The notes below the pieces were generated by a model. It had not been told where the DNA came from, did not search any database, and was given only the letters and a program-made list of their open reading frames with translations. A stretch of DNA of 64,000 bases from Aquisediminimonas sp031376385 (GTDB taxonomy: Bacteria > Pseudomonadota > Alphaproteobacteria > Sphingomonadales > Sphingomonadaceae): the NCBI GenBank assembly GCA_031376385.1, contig JANMDQ010000029.1:210662-274661 (forward strand), written 5' to 3'. The position numbers and the translations under genes were made by a program. Shown one piece after another: positions 43,609-51,451 of this stretch (the stretch's first letter is position 1; every line of letters begins with the position of its first letter).

Positions 43609-45132
43609 TCAGTTGATTGGCGGCACCGACGTTGGCGGGATGTCCGCATCAAGCTCATGCACTTCGTCAAGTCCGCGGCCGACATGGCTGCGGTTGCGGC
43701 TGTATGCAAAGTAGACAACCAATCCGATGCTCGCCCAGATGAGGAAGAGCCGGATCGTTTCCCACGACAGGCTGAAGAACAGATAGATGCATCCTGCAAT
43801 GGCCAGCGGCGCAGTAATGGCAATCGCTGGTGTGCGGAACGGGCGCTTGCGATCTGGGTCGGTTTTGCGAAGCACCAGCACGGCAATGGAGACGGCAGCG
43901 AAGGCAAACAGCGTTCCGGAGTTTGAGATGTCCGCCAATTTGCCGACCGGGAAGAAGGCCGCAAATAGCGCCACAAAAATCCCCGTCAAAATCGTGATGA
44001 CGTGCGGCGTGTTATATTTCGGATGAATTTTCGAAAAGGTCTGCGGCAGCAAACCGTCACGGCTCATCACAAAAAAGATGCGTGTCTGGCCAAACATCAT
44101 CATCAGAATAACTGATGGTAATGCAAGACCAGCGGCCAGACCGATCAGGTTTCCAATCTGTGGCCAACCAATTTCGCGGAGCGTCCACGCAAGGGCCTCC
44201 TTGGAACAGACAACGGCCTGATCACCGAGTGCTGCGCACTGTGCGGCGAGTTCTTTGCTGCCCGGTGGCAAGCCCAAGCCGTCTGGCCCCATGACTGGTT
44301 GTGCACCAACACTGCCAATCACTCCTGCAGCGACGAGCAGATAGAAAATTGTGCAAACACCCAGCGAGCCGATCAAGCCAATCGGCATGTTGCGTTGCGG
44401 GTTCTTGGTCTCTTCTGCTGCTGTCGACACGGCATCGAAGCCCACATAAGCAAAGAAAATTGAGGCAGCAGCAGCTGAAATTCCGCCAAACCCTAGCGGG
44501 GCAAATGGCTCGAAATTGGCCATGTTCATGACCGGCACAGCGAGGATGATGAAGAGCGTAAGCGCCGCAACCTTGATCGCGACAAGCACGGAATTGACTA
44601 CTGCACTTTCGCGGGTGCCGATTACAAGGAGCCATGTGACAAGACCCGCAATGCCCATCGCAGGCAAATTGACAATGCCGCCGTCATAAGGGCCACGGAC
44701 GAGCATATCAGGAATATCCATGCTAAACGCGTTTTCGAGCAAGCCGACGACGTATCCCGACCAGCCGACGGACACCGCGCCCGCCGCCACCGCATATTCG
44801 AGGATCAGCGCCCATCCGACCATCCAGGCGATCAATTCGCCCATCACGGCATAGCTATACGTGTAGGCGGATCCCGAAACCGGCACCATCGCGGCCATTT
44901 CAGCGTAACAAAGCGCTGCAACGGCGCAGACGATGCCCGCGATTACGAACGCGGCCATCATGCCGGGGCCTGCCTTTTGCGCGGCCTCAGCGGTAAGCAC
45001 GAAAATACCGGTGCCGATAACGGCCCCGATCCCGAGCATAGTCAGTTGAAAAGCGCCGAGTGTGCGGGTCAGAGATTTCTTCTCTGCCGTAGCCAAAATT
45101 GCGTCGAGCGATTTGACGCGTCCAAAAATCAT
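43609..45132 (-). CDS. APC family amino acid permease
   Basis: The 507-residue protein has twelve to fourteen helices. The helix-1 substrate motif GIGAVIGTGIFVLTAEAA and the helix-6 region FFAYVGFDAVSTAAEETKNPQRNMP are both typical of the cationic amino-acid transporter/YfnA branch of the APC superfamily. A periplasmic loop with two Cys (AQCAALGDQAVVCSKEA) is unusual and might be disulfide-bonded. The substrate is an amino acid, not determined further. It stands as a single gene, downstream of cobS on the same strand. Confidence 0.88.
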   Translation of the reverse strand: MIFGRVKSLDAILATAEKKSLTRTLGAFQLTMLGIGAVIGTGIFVLTAEAAQKAGPGMMAAFVIAGIVCAVAALCYAEMAAMVPVSGSAYTYSYAVMGELIAWMVGWALILEYAVAAGAVSVGWSGYVVGLLENAFSMDIPDMLVRGPYDGGIVNLPAMGIAGLVTWLLVIGTRESAVVNSVLVAIKVAALTLFIILAVPVMNMANFEPFAPLGFGGISAAAASIFFAYVGFDAVSTAAEETKNPQRNMPIGLIGSLGVCTIFYLLVAAGVIGSVGAQPVMGPDGLGLPPGSKELAAQCAALGDQAVVCSKEALAWTLREIGWPQIGNLIGLAAGLALPSVILMMMFGQTRIFFVMSRDGLLPQTFSKIHPKYNTPHVITILTGIFVALFAAFFPVGKLADISNSGTLFAFAAVSIAVLVLRKTDPDRKRPFRTPAIAITAPLAIAGCIYLFFSLSWETIRLFLIWASIGLVVYFAYSRNRSHVGRGLDEVHELDADIPPTSVPPIN

Positions 45133-45226
45133 AACAAACTCCCCAAGGTATTCTTGTTGGCTGGGAACCTAGCCTCTTCTCTGCACCGTGCAACCGCTTA
45201 ATTGCAGAAATTGGGGAGTTTGTCGC

Positions 45227-46222
45227 TTATTTGGATTTGCCGACAACGCTTTCGGGAAGGTCTTTGCCAAACACGCGCTGGTAATATTCAGCAACCAGTG
45301 CGCGCTCAGCTTCATCGCATTTGTTGAGGAACGACAAGCGGAAGGCGAAGCCGACATCTTTGAAAATCGCGGTATTCTGTGCCCATGTGATGACGGTGCG
45401 CGGGCTCATCACGGTCGAGATGTCGCCGTTCATGAAGCCTTGGCGTGTCAAATCGGCGACTTTGACCATATTCGTGACTGCGGCTGGGTCTGCGCCCGTA
45501 GACTTGGCGAGCACGATTTCTGCCTCTACTTGTGCGGGCAGATAGTTGAGGCCAACCACGATATTCCAGCGGTCCATCTGACCCTGATTGATCTGCTGTG
45601 TGCCGTGATAAAGCCCGCTCGTATCGCCGAGGCCCACTGTGTTGGCCGTCGCGAACATGCGGAAATAAGGATTGGGGCGGATCACGCGGTTCTGATCAAG
45701 CAGCGTCAATTTGCCTTCGGTTTCCAGGACGCGCTGGATGACGAACATCACATCGGGGCGGCCAGCATCATATTCGTCAAACACCAAGGCCGTCGGCGTT
45801 TGCAGCGCCCAAGGCAGCAGGCCTTCACGGAATTCTGTGACTTGCTTGCCATCACGCAGCACAATGGCGTCGCGGCCGATAAGGTCGATGCGGCTGATGT
45901 GCGCGTCCAGATTGATGCGAATGCACGGCCAATTCAGCCGCGCCGCCACTTGTTCTATGTGCGTGGATTTGCCCGTGCCGTGATAGCCCTGCACCATCAC
46001 GCGGCGATTGAAGGCAAAGCCAGCGAGGATTGCAAGGGTCGTGTCCGGGTCAAAGACATAGCTGCCATCATGATCCGGCACCCGCTCATCCGCTTCGCTA
46101 AACGCGGGGCACATCATGTCACTATCAATGCCAAAGACCTCCCGCACGGAGATCATTTTGTCTGGCGCATCAAGGATCGTGTCACTGCGTGAATCGGGCT
46201 GGATGTTCGAGATATCGGTCAT
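45227..46222 (-). CDS. cobS: Cobaltochelatase subunit CobS
   Basis: The start is ATG 46222 (MTDISNIQPDSRSD); the frame extends eleven residues upstream. This 331-residue MoxR-type AAA+ ATPase contains Walker A GYHGTGKSTHIEQ, LVFDEYDAGRPDVMF (Walker B), ATANTVGLGDTSGLYHG (sensor region) and MSPRTVITWAQN. It matches the CobS subunit of aerobic cobaltochelatase, which inserts cobalt into hydrogenobyrinate diamide together with CobT and CobN. CobT usually follows directly; here an APC permease follows instead. The large plus-strand frame opposite it is a shadow. Confidence 0.93.
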   Translation of the reverse strand: MTDISNIQPDSRSDTILDAPDKMISVREVFGIDSDMMCPAFSEADERVPDHDGSYVFDPDTTLAILAGFAFNRRVMVQGYHGTGKSTHIEQVAARLNWPCIRINLDAHISRIDLIGRDAIVLRDGKQVTEFREGLLPWALQTPTALVFDEYDAGRPDVMFVIQRVLETEGKLTLLDQNRVIRPNPYFRMFATANTVGLGDTSGLYHGTQQINQGQMDRWNIVVGLNYLPAQVEAEIVLAKSTGADPAAVTNMVKVADLTRQGFMNGDISTVMSPRTVITWAQNTAIFKDVGFAFRLSFLNKCDEAERALVAEYYQRVFGKDLPESVVGKSK

Positions 46223-46568
46223 TGACTGGCTTCCGTTAACGTGAACCAATCCCATAGGGCGATGAGTGCGGATGACGCAAGCTAGGCATTGAATTTTGCT
46301 TCACCGCAAAGCCAAAACCGACATCAAGGGGCAAAGGTTACACGAAGGTCACGAAAGTCACACGATATCGGCCTTTTCATGAACGAAAATCACGCACCTC
46401 CGCTTCCCACTCAAAGGCTGAGGGTCGATATTGGAATCGAGGATATTTTGCGCTTCATGACGAAACTAAACCAGAACAAATCCTACATTTCAAGCGGTTT
46501 CTGGTCTGACAACCGCACGGCGTCTTTGGCTCACACAATCCCGACTTGTGGGCTGGGGTAGCGGCACC
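46223..46568. other. Intergenic stretch without a supported gene
   Basis: This 346-base gap between cobS and the TetR operon contains a tandem-like run of TCACGAA/CACACGA words around 46338-46363, but no gene I can support. A plus-strand frame at 46289-46561 (90 codons) lacks a ribosome-binding site and any recognisable sequence. Confidence 0.5.
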
Positions 46569-46596
46569 TTGACACATACCAACCAGTTGGTATGTT
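46569..46596 (+). promoter_or_regulatory. TetR operon promoter with operator palindrome in the spacer
   Basis: TTGACA (46569-46574) and TATGTT (46591-46596) are spaced 16 bases. ACATACCAAC (46574-46583) and GTTGGTATGT (46586-46595) form a perfect 22-bp palindrome spanning the spacer. A repressor bound here would block RNA polymerase. Transcription would begin about at the ATG (46603), and there is no Shine-Dalgarno, so the mRNA is probably leaderless. Confidence 0.8.
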
Positions 46597-46602
46597 GTGT
46601 GA

Positions 46603-47229
46603 ATGAAAGCGAATCAAACATCAGCCAAACAACCTGCAACAGCCCGCCTGAAGCTGCTGGAGGCCGCCCGCGATATTATCCGGTCCAAGGGATTTTCGGC
46701 AACAAGCGTTGATGAACTTTGCGCTGCGGCTGGAGTGACCAAAGGCGCATTCTTTCACCACTTCGCCAGCAAGGAGGCCCTTGGCGTTGCAGCGGCGAAT
46801 TTTTGGTCCGAAACGACGAGCGCGCTTTTCGCCACTGCGCCTTATCACGCGCACGCAGACCCGTTAGACCGAGTGGTGGCTTACATCGACTTTCGCACAG
46901 AACTCCTCGGCGGCAGCGTGGAGGAATTCACCTGCCTCGTTGGCACTATGGTGCAGGAAGCTTACCAAACGAGCGACGCCATCCGCGCGGCCTGCGATGC
47001 CAGCATATCTGGCCATGCCGCAACGCTGGAGGTCGATATCTCGGCAGCCATGGCACAATATGGCGTGACGGGCGTTACCTCTGAAAGCTTGGCACTTCAC
47101 ACCCAGGCGGTTTTGCAAGGCGCATTCATCCTCGCCAAGGCCAAAGGCAGTGCAGGCGTTGCGCGCGACGGTGCGGCCCATTTGAAGCGTTACATCATGT
47201 TGCTGTTCCAAAAAGGAGAGACGCTATGA
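46603..47229 (+). CDS. TetR/AcrR family transcriptional repressor
   Basis: The 208-residue regulator has an N-terminal TetR helix-turn-helix (ARDIIRSKGFSATSVDELCAAAGVTKGAFFHHFASKEAL, read in parts) and an all-helical ligand domain with four Cys (EFTCLVG, RAACDAS and others). The palindrome upstream of its own gene is the likely operator. Its stop overlaps the next ATG by four bases (ATGA). It should respond to a small ligand and control the whole cassette to 49720; the ligand is unknown. Confidence 0.93.
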   Translation: MKANQTSAKQPATARLKLLEAARDIIRSKGFSATSVDELCAAAGVTKGAFFHHFASKEALGVAAANFWSETTSALFATAPYHAHADPLDRVVAYIDFRTELLGGSVEEFTCLVGTMVQEAYQTSDAIRAACDASISGHAATLEVDISAAMAQYGVTGVTSESLALHTQAVLQGAFILAKAKGSAGVARDGAAHLKRYIMLLFQKGETL

Positions 47230-47726
47230 CGGATCAGATGCCTAATCCTGCTGCTTTGAGCTCCGCCAATTTCGGCATGCACGGCCTTTGTCCGCATCTT
47301 GTGTGCAAAGGTGCTGCCGACGCCATGGATTTCTATAAGAAAGCGCTACGTGCGACTGAACTCATGCGTCTGCCCGGCCCTGATGGCCGGTTGATGCACG
47401 GCAGCATGCAGATCAACGGCTGTATGGTCATGATTGCTGACGAATTTTGCGATGCCGACGCCGAACATCGCAATGCCGCGCCGCCAACGCTCGGCGGCAC
47501 ATCGGTCGTCATCCACCTGCAAGTCGATGACTGTGACGCCTGGGCTGCCCGCGCCGTCGCAGCAGGGGCAAAGTGGATCATGCCCATGGCTGATATGTTC
47601 TGGGGTGATCGTTACGGCCAAATCGAAGACCCATTCGGCCACCGCTGGTCCATCGCCACCCCCAAAGGCCCGCCGGTGATGGGCGAGGAACTCACCGACG
47701 CAATGAACAAAGCAATGGAAGGATAA
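47226..47726 (+). CDS. VOC family protein (PhnB/glyoxalase-like), first copy
   Basis: The 166-residue protein has two VOC half-domains. CPHLVCKGAADAMDFYKKALRA begins the first, and MFWGDRYGQIEDPFGHRWSIATP ends the second with the usual (D)PFGH...W signature. A conserved MHGSMQINGCMVMIADE strand lies between. This matches the PhnB-like group of putative glyoxalase/bleomycin-resistance proteins. It is coupled to the TetR gene by an ATGA overlap and is four bases from the next VOC gene. Its substrate is unknown. Confidence 0.88.
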   Translation: MTDQMPNPAALSSANFGMHGLCPHLVCKGAADAMDFYKKALRATELMRLPGPDGRLMHGSMQINGCMVMIADEFCDADAEHRNAAPPTLGGTSVVIHLQVDDCDAWAARAVAAGAKWIMPMADMFWGDRYGQIEDPFGHRWSIATPKGPPVMGEELTDAMNKAMEG

Positions 47727-47730
47727 CCAC

Positions 47731-48141
47731 ATGTCCAAGATGATTTTCGTAAATCTACCAGTGATCGATCTGCCCAAATCCATGAATTTCTATGGTGCAC
47801 TGGGTTTCACCAACAACCCTATGTTCACTGATGAGACCGCCGCTTGCATGGTCTGGAGCGAGGCCATCAACGTGATGTTATTGACGCACGATAAATGGAA
47901 GACATTCACCACCCGGCCAATCCCGCCCACAACCCACAGCGAAGTGATGCTGTGCCTCTCTTGCGAAAGTCGTGCAGCAGTCGAAGCCATGAATGACGCA
48001 GCGGCGGCGGGCGGGGGCTCTGCTGATATCAACCCGGCGCAGGATATGGGCTTTATGTACAGCCGCGCCATCGCTGACCCCGACGGCCATGTCTGGGAAT
48101 TGATGTGGATGGACCCGGAAGCGATCCCGCCAAGCGAATAA
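47731..48141 (+). CDS. VOC family protein, second copy
   Basis: This 136-residue protein starts MSKMIFVNLPVIDLPKSMNFYGALGF and ends GFMYSRAIADPDGHVWELMWMDPEAIP, the short lactoylglutathione lyase-like type (one VOC domain of two beta-alpha-beta-beta-beta modules). It differs clearly from its neighbour, so it is not a simple tandem duplication. The gap to the previous gene is four bases and to the next 55 bases. Confidence 0.88.
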   Translation: MSKMIFVNLPVIDLPKSMNFYGALGFTNNPMFTDETAACMVWSEAINVMLLTHDKWKTFTTRPIPPTTHSEVMLCLSCESRAAVEAMNDAAAAGGGSADINPAQDMGFMYSRAIADPDGHVWELMWMDPEAIPPSE

Positions 48142-48196
48142 GTGTATGACGAGGGGCAGTCGTTGCCCACCCGGAGAATGTGAAAGGAGAAGGACG

Positions 48197-48577
48197 ATGT
48201 CCTACATAGACGGTTTCGTGATCGCCTGCCCCAAGGCGAACAAGCAGAAGTTTATTGACCACGCCAATAATGCCGACAGCATGTTCATCGAAATGGGTGC
48301 TGTCCGCGTGATTGAATGCTGGGGTGACGATGTGCCTGACGGCAAAACCACCGATTTCCGCATGGCGGTGAAGGCCGAGCCGGATGAGGATGTGATCTTC
48401 AGCTGGATCGAATGGCCCGACAAGGAAACCCGCGATGCCGCAATGGCCAAGATGATGGACCCCAGCAACCGCGATCCGCGCATGGACCCGGAGAAAAACC
48501 CTATGCCCTTTGACGGAAAAAGAATGATATTTGGCGGGTTTGTGCCGGTGGTCGATATGAAAGGACCAGCGCTATGA
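48197..48577 (+). CDS. DUF1428 (YbaA-like) protein
   Basis: ATG 48197 has a GGAGAAGGA ribosome-binding site. The 126-residue protein (MSYIDGFVIACPKANKQKF, CWGDDVPDGKTTDF, DPRMDPEKNPMPFDGKRMIFGGF) matches DUF1428, a small dimeric alpha/beta barrel family related to stress-response proteins and represented by E. coli YbaA. No activity is established. Its stop overlaps the next start by four bases (ATGA). Confidence 0.9.
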   Translation: MSYIDGFVIACPKANKQKFIDHANNADSMFIEMGAVRVIECWGDDVPDGKTTDFRMAVKAEPDEDVIFSWIEWPDKETRDAAMAKMMDPSNRDPRMDPEKNPMPFDGKRMIFGGFVPVVDMKGPAL

Positions 48578-49056
48578 CTGCCAAAAACACGATCTGTCTG
48601 TGGTATGACAATGATGCCGAGGATGCGGCAAACTTCTACGCCGCCACTTTTCCCAACAGTATGGTTGGCGCGATACAGCGCGCGCCGCTTGATACCCCCG
48701 GCAACAAGGCGGGCGATGTTATGGTCGTCGAATTCACCGTCTGCGGCGTTTCATGCATCGGGTTGAACGGCGGGCCGATGTTCAAGCATAGTGAAGCGTT
48801 TAGTTTTCAGATTGCGACCGCCGATCAGGCCGAGACTGACCGCTACTGGAACGCGATCGTTGGCAATGGCGGGCAAGAGAGCCAGTGCGGCTGGTGCAGA
48901 GACAAATGGGGTCTGTCATGGCAGATCACACCGACAGTGCTGACCGATGCGGTGGCAGAAGGCGGAACGGCGGGCAAGCGCGCGTTTGAGGCGATGTTTT
49001 CGATGACGAAAATCGATGTCGCCGCGATCGAGGCGGCGGTGCTGGGCTATGCGTAA
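48574..49056 (+). CDS. VOC family protein (3-demethylubiquinone methyltransferase-like fold), third copy
   Basis: The 160-residue protein contains ICLWYDNDAEDAANFYAATFPNS at the N-terminus, GDVMVVEFTVCGVSCIGLNGGP in the middle, and SQCGWCRDKWGLSWQITP towards the end. This is the PhnB/3-dmu-9_3-mt group of VOC proteins, whose old methyltransferase name is misleading. Four Cys are present, including CGWC, a redox-like pair. It is coupled to DUF1428 upstream and overlaps the next gene by eight bases. Confidence 0.88.
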   Translation: MTAKNTICLWYDNDAEDAANFYAATFPNSMVGAIQRAPLDTPGNKAGDVMVVEFTVCGVSCIGLNGGPMFKHSEAFSFQIATADQAETDRYWNAIVGNGGQESQCGWCRDKWGLSWQITPTVLTDAVAEGGTAGKRAFEAMFSMTKIDVAAIEAAVLGYA

Positions 49057-49720
49057 TATCGTCGCGAGCCTGTTCGTCTCACTCGACGGCGTGATTCAGG
49101 GGCCGGGCGGGGCGACCGAGGACACCACAGGCGGCTTCGATGAGGGCGGCTGGGTCTTCAAGTTCTGGGACCAAGATGCCGACGAGGCCATCGGGTCAGT
49201 TTACACAGGCGAATATGACTTGTTACTCGGGCGCCGGACTTACGACATTTTTGCTGCTTACTGGCCCTACGTCACGGGTGAGGCCGCAGCGATGGGTGAT
49301 GCGTTCACCGTCGCCAGCAAGTTTGTGCTGACCCGTGGGGCACACGCTCTTGAATGGGAGAACAGCCACCGCCTTGCAGGCATCGACGATGTAGCGGCGC
49401 TCAAAGCAAGCGATGGCCCCGATCTCATCATTCCTGGCTCGGGTACGATCATTCCGCAATTGCTTGCGACAGGCCTCATCGACCGGCTGATGTTGCTGAC
49501 TTTCCCTCTGACGCTGGGCAAAGGCAAACGGCTGTTCGGTGACGGCACGCTGGCCAGCATGCTCACAATGGTCGATCACAAGGTCACGCCAAGAGGTATT
49601 GTCATTGCGACCTACAAACCCGCTGGCGCTCTCCCTCCCTATCCGCCGGACGCACCTGAACCGAGCACGAGCAAGCGGGAGGCAGTGCGGCAGAAACGGA
49701 TGGCAGAAGGCAGTTGGTGA
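49049..49720 (+). CDS. RibD C-terminal/DHFR-like reductase
   Basis: ATG 49049 overlaps the previous stop (ATGCGTAA). The 223-residue protein has the RibD_C fold landmarks: MRNIVASLFVSLDGVIQGPGG at the start, YDLLLGRRTYDIFAAYW, and DLIIPGSGTIIPQLLATGLIDRL with LTFPLTLGKGKRLFG. Members (YyaP/YwjB-like) bind NADPH like dihydrofolate reductase but their substrates are mostly unknown. A C-terminal Pro-rich and basic tail (PPYPPDAPEPSTSKREAVRQ) is added. It ends the operon. Confidence 0.9.
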   Translation: MRNIVASLFVSLDGVIQGPGGATEDTTGGFDEGGWVFKFWDQDADEAIGSVYTGEYDLLLGRRTYDIFAAYWPYVTGEAAAMGDAFTVASKFVLTRGAHALEWENSHRLAGIDDVAALKASDGPDLIIPGSGTIIPQLLATGLIDRLMLLTFPLTLGKGKRLFGDGTLASMLTMVDHKVTPRGIVIATYKPAGALPPYPPDAPEPSTSKREAVRQKRMAEGSW

Positions 49721-49745
49721 TGGATATCCAACGAGGTCATAAAAC

Positions 49746-50123
49746 TTAATTCGGCAACATAGCGCCCATCTGTCTACCGCCAAAGATATGAACATGCAGA
49801 TGTGGAACTTCCTGATGGCCGTTGATGCCAACATTGGCGAGCAGGCGGTATCCGGGCGTGGGCAGGCCGAGGTCACGAGCAACCGTTCCTATCGCGCGGA
49901 TATAGCCTGAGATTTCACTGTCGCTGGCATCGCGGCTGAAATCATCCCAGCTGACGTAGCGGCCTGTGGGGATCACCAGCACGTGAACGGGCGCTTGCGG
50001 GTTTATATCATGGAAGGCGAGGGCCCATTCATCCTCATATACCGTTTTGTTCGGAATTTCCCCACGCAGGATGCGGGCGAAGATGTTGCTGTCGTCATAG
50101 GCTGCCGTGGCATCGATGGGCAT
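49746..50123 (-). CDS. HIT family nucleotide-binding protein (HinT-like)
   Basis: The 125-residue protein has the histidine triad HLHVHIF (H108, H110, H112) and the family start FARILRGEIPNKTVYEDEWALAFHDINPQAPVH (in parts). HinT-type enzymes hydrolyse adenosine phosphoramidates and related nucleotides. HIT genes commonly follow hisE in sphingomonad his operons, and this one is last in the run, 11 bases after the Gfo/Idh gene. Confidence 0.93.
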   Translation of the reverse strand: MPIDATAAYDDSNIFARILRGEIPNKTVYEDEWALAFHDINPQAPVHVLVIPTGRYVSWDDFSRDASDSEISGYIRAIGTVARDLGLPTPGYRLLANVGINGHQEVPHLHVHIFGGRQMGAMLPN

Positions 50124-50134
50124 GGGGATTGTCC

Positions 50135-51097
50135 TTATTGCTGAGCCAAGTGTCGAATATCCTCCAACAGCCGGAGCGCTACAAGGCTATCCTCGCCCCG
50201 TGTTGGCACCGTTCTGCCTGTCAGAACTGCATCGCGAAACGCCTCCAGTTGATAAGCATAGCTGGATTTCAGGGGGAATTCCTCCTGCCGTTCGTCGCTG
50301 TTGGTTGCCATGGTGAAGCTATGGCCGTGCTGTGGGGCCAGAGGATTTTGAACGGTCAGGATGCCATCTTCACCAACGAACCGGGCCATTGCGCGCACGG
50401 GCGCGTCCATGTTGCAGGACAGGCTGACCGGAATGCCGCTGGCGGAAACGAGTTCTGCCTGCGTTTCAATATCAGCGCCGCCGCTGTGCAGCCTTTGCCG
50501 TGCGGACTTTGCCGTTAAAGCTTCACCCAGCGAGGATCGCACCCAATGCAGCGAATAAACCCCTAAATCCCAAAGCGCGCCCCCGCCGACATCGGGCAGA
50601 TATCGGATTTCGCTTTCGTCTTTGCTGACTGGTGCATCGAAAGCAGCGTCCACGCGCGTCAACCTGCCAAGCACGCCGCTTCGCACAATGTCCCGCATTC
50701 GCGCTGACAGCGGATGATAGTGGGAATGCTGCGCCTCCATCAGCAATTTTCCCGCCTTCGCTTCTGCTGCGAGCATTACCTCAACATCCTTGGACGAAAG
50801 CGCAAAGGGCTTTTCGCACAGAACAGGTTTGCCCGCTTCAAGCGCCGCAATAGACCAGCGCGCGTGAAGGTTCGGCGGCAGGGCGACATAGACGGCGTCT
50901 ACGTCCGATGCCCCGATCAGGGTTTGATAGTCAGGGTAAGTTTGGGGAATTCCATGCTCTTCGGCATAGGCTTTGACGCGGTGTGGGTCGCGCGCGGCAA
51001 TGGCTTGGACGGTGGCGCCGTCTACCTCTTTCGCCGCCGCAATCATGGCATAAGTCGCGACGCGGGCCGCGCCCAATATTCCGATCCGCAATGTCAT
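50135..51097 (-). CDS. Gfo/Idh/MocA family oxidoreductase
   Basis: The 320-residue protein has an N-terminal Rossmann domain (RIGILGAARVATYAMI) with DAVYVALPPNLHARWSIAALEAGKPVLCEKPF, in which the catalytic EKP lysine is present, and a C-terminal alpha/beta domain (GGGALWDLGVYSLHWVRS). It is likely an NAD(P)-dependent sugar or trans-dihydrodiol dehydrogenase-like enzyme; the substrate is not clear. Its ATG overlaps the hisE stop by four bases, so it is translated together with hisE though not part of histidine synthesis. Confidence 0.88.
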   Translation of the reverse strand: MTLRIGILGAARVATYAMIAAAKEVDGATVQAIAARDPHRVKAYAEEHGIPQTYPDYQTLIGASDVDAVYVALPPNLHARWSIAALEAGKPVLCEKPFALSSKDVEVMLAAEAKAGKLLMEAQHSHYHPLSARMRDIVRSGVLGRLTRVDAAFDAPVSKDESEIRYLPDVGGGALWDLGVYSLHWVRSSLGEALTAKSARQRLHSGGADIETQAELVSASGIPVSLSCNMDAPVRAMARFVGEDGILTVQNPLAPQHGHSFTMATNSDERQEEFPLKSSYAYQLEAFRDAVLTGRTVPTRGEDSLVALRLLEDIRHLAQQ

Positions 51098-51411
51098 TCG
51101 GGCCGAGAATCTTTTTCAACGAGACCAGATAGGCCCTCACGGCGGTCCAATTCTGCCAGAACATCGTCCATGGACACGCCGCCGTCTTCCAGCAATATCA
51201 TGAGGTGAAAAATGAGGTCAGCGGCTTCGCTGGTTAGCTTCGCGGAATCGCCGATGATTGCCGCGATGACCGTTTCAGTCGCCTCTTCGCCTACCTTTTG
51301 AGCAATGGCTTCCCGGCCCCGCGAAAAAAGTTTGGCGACATAAGAAAGCGCCGGGTCAGCGACCCGACGCTCCTTAATTATAGATTCTAATCGGTTGAGC
51401 GTGTTGGCCAT
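51094..51411 (-). CDS. hisE: Phosphoribosyl-ATP diphosphatase HisE
   Basis: ATG 51411 (MANTLNRLESIIKERR) is preferred to an upstream in-frame Met. The 105-residue all-helical pyrophosphatase has KVGEEATETVIAAI and SEAADLIFHLMILLEDGG with the acidic metal ligands. It removes pyrophosphate from PR-ATP in step two of histidine synthesis. It is separated from hisF by a PEP-CTERM gene. Confidence 0.95.
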   Translation of the reverse strand: MANTLNRLESIIKERRVADPALSYVAKLFSRGREAIAQKVGEEATETVIAAIIGDSAKLTSEAADLIFHLMILLEDGGVSMDDVLAELDRREGLSGLVEKDSRPE

Positions 51412-51451
51412 GGCCGCTTCTGTGGAGCAGGCCAAGGCCAAACGTCAAGGC

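Noticed and set aside
45188..46192. 334-codon plus-strand frame opposite cobS
   Set aside because: It is antisense to a gene with a complete AAA+ motif set; its His/Asp-rich composition is the usual mirror of that codon use.
46289..46561. 90-codon frame before the TetR operon
   Set aside because: No ribosome-binding site and a sequence with no resemblance to a folded protein; it runs into the TetR promoter.
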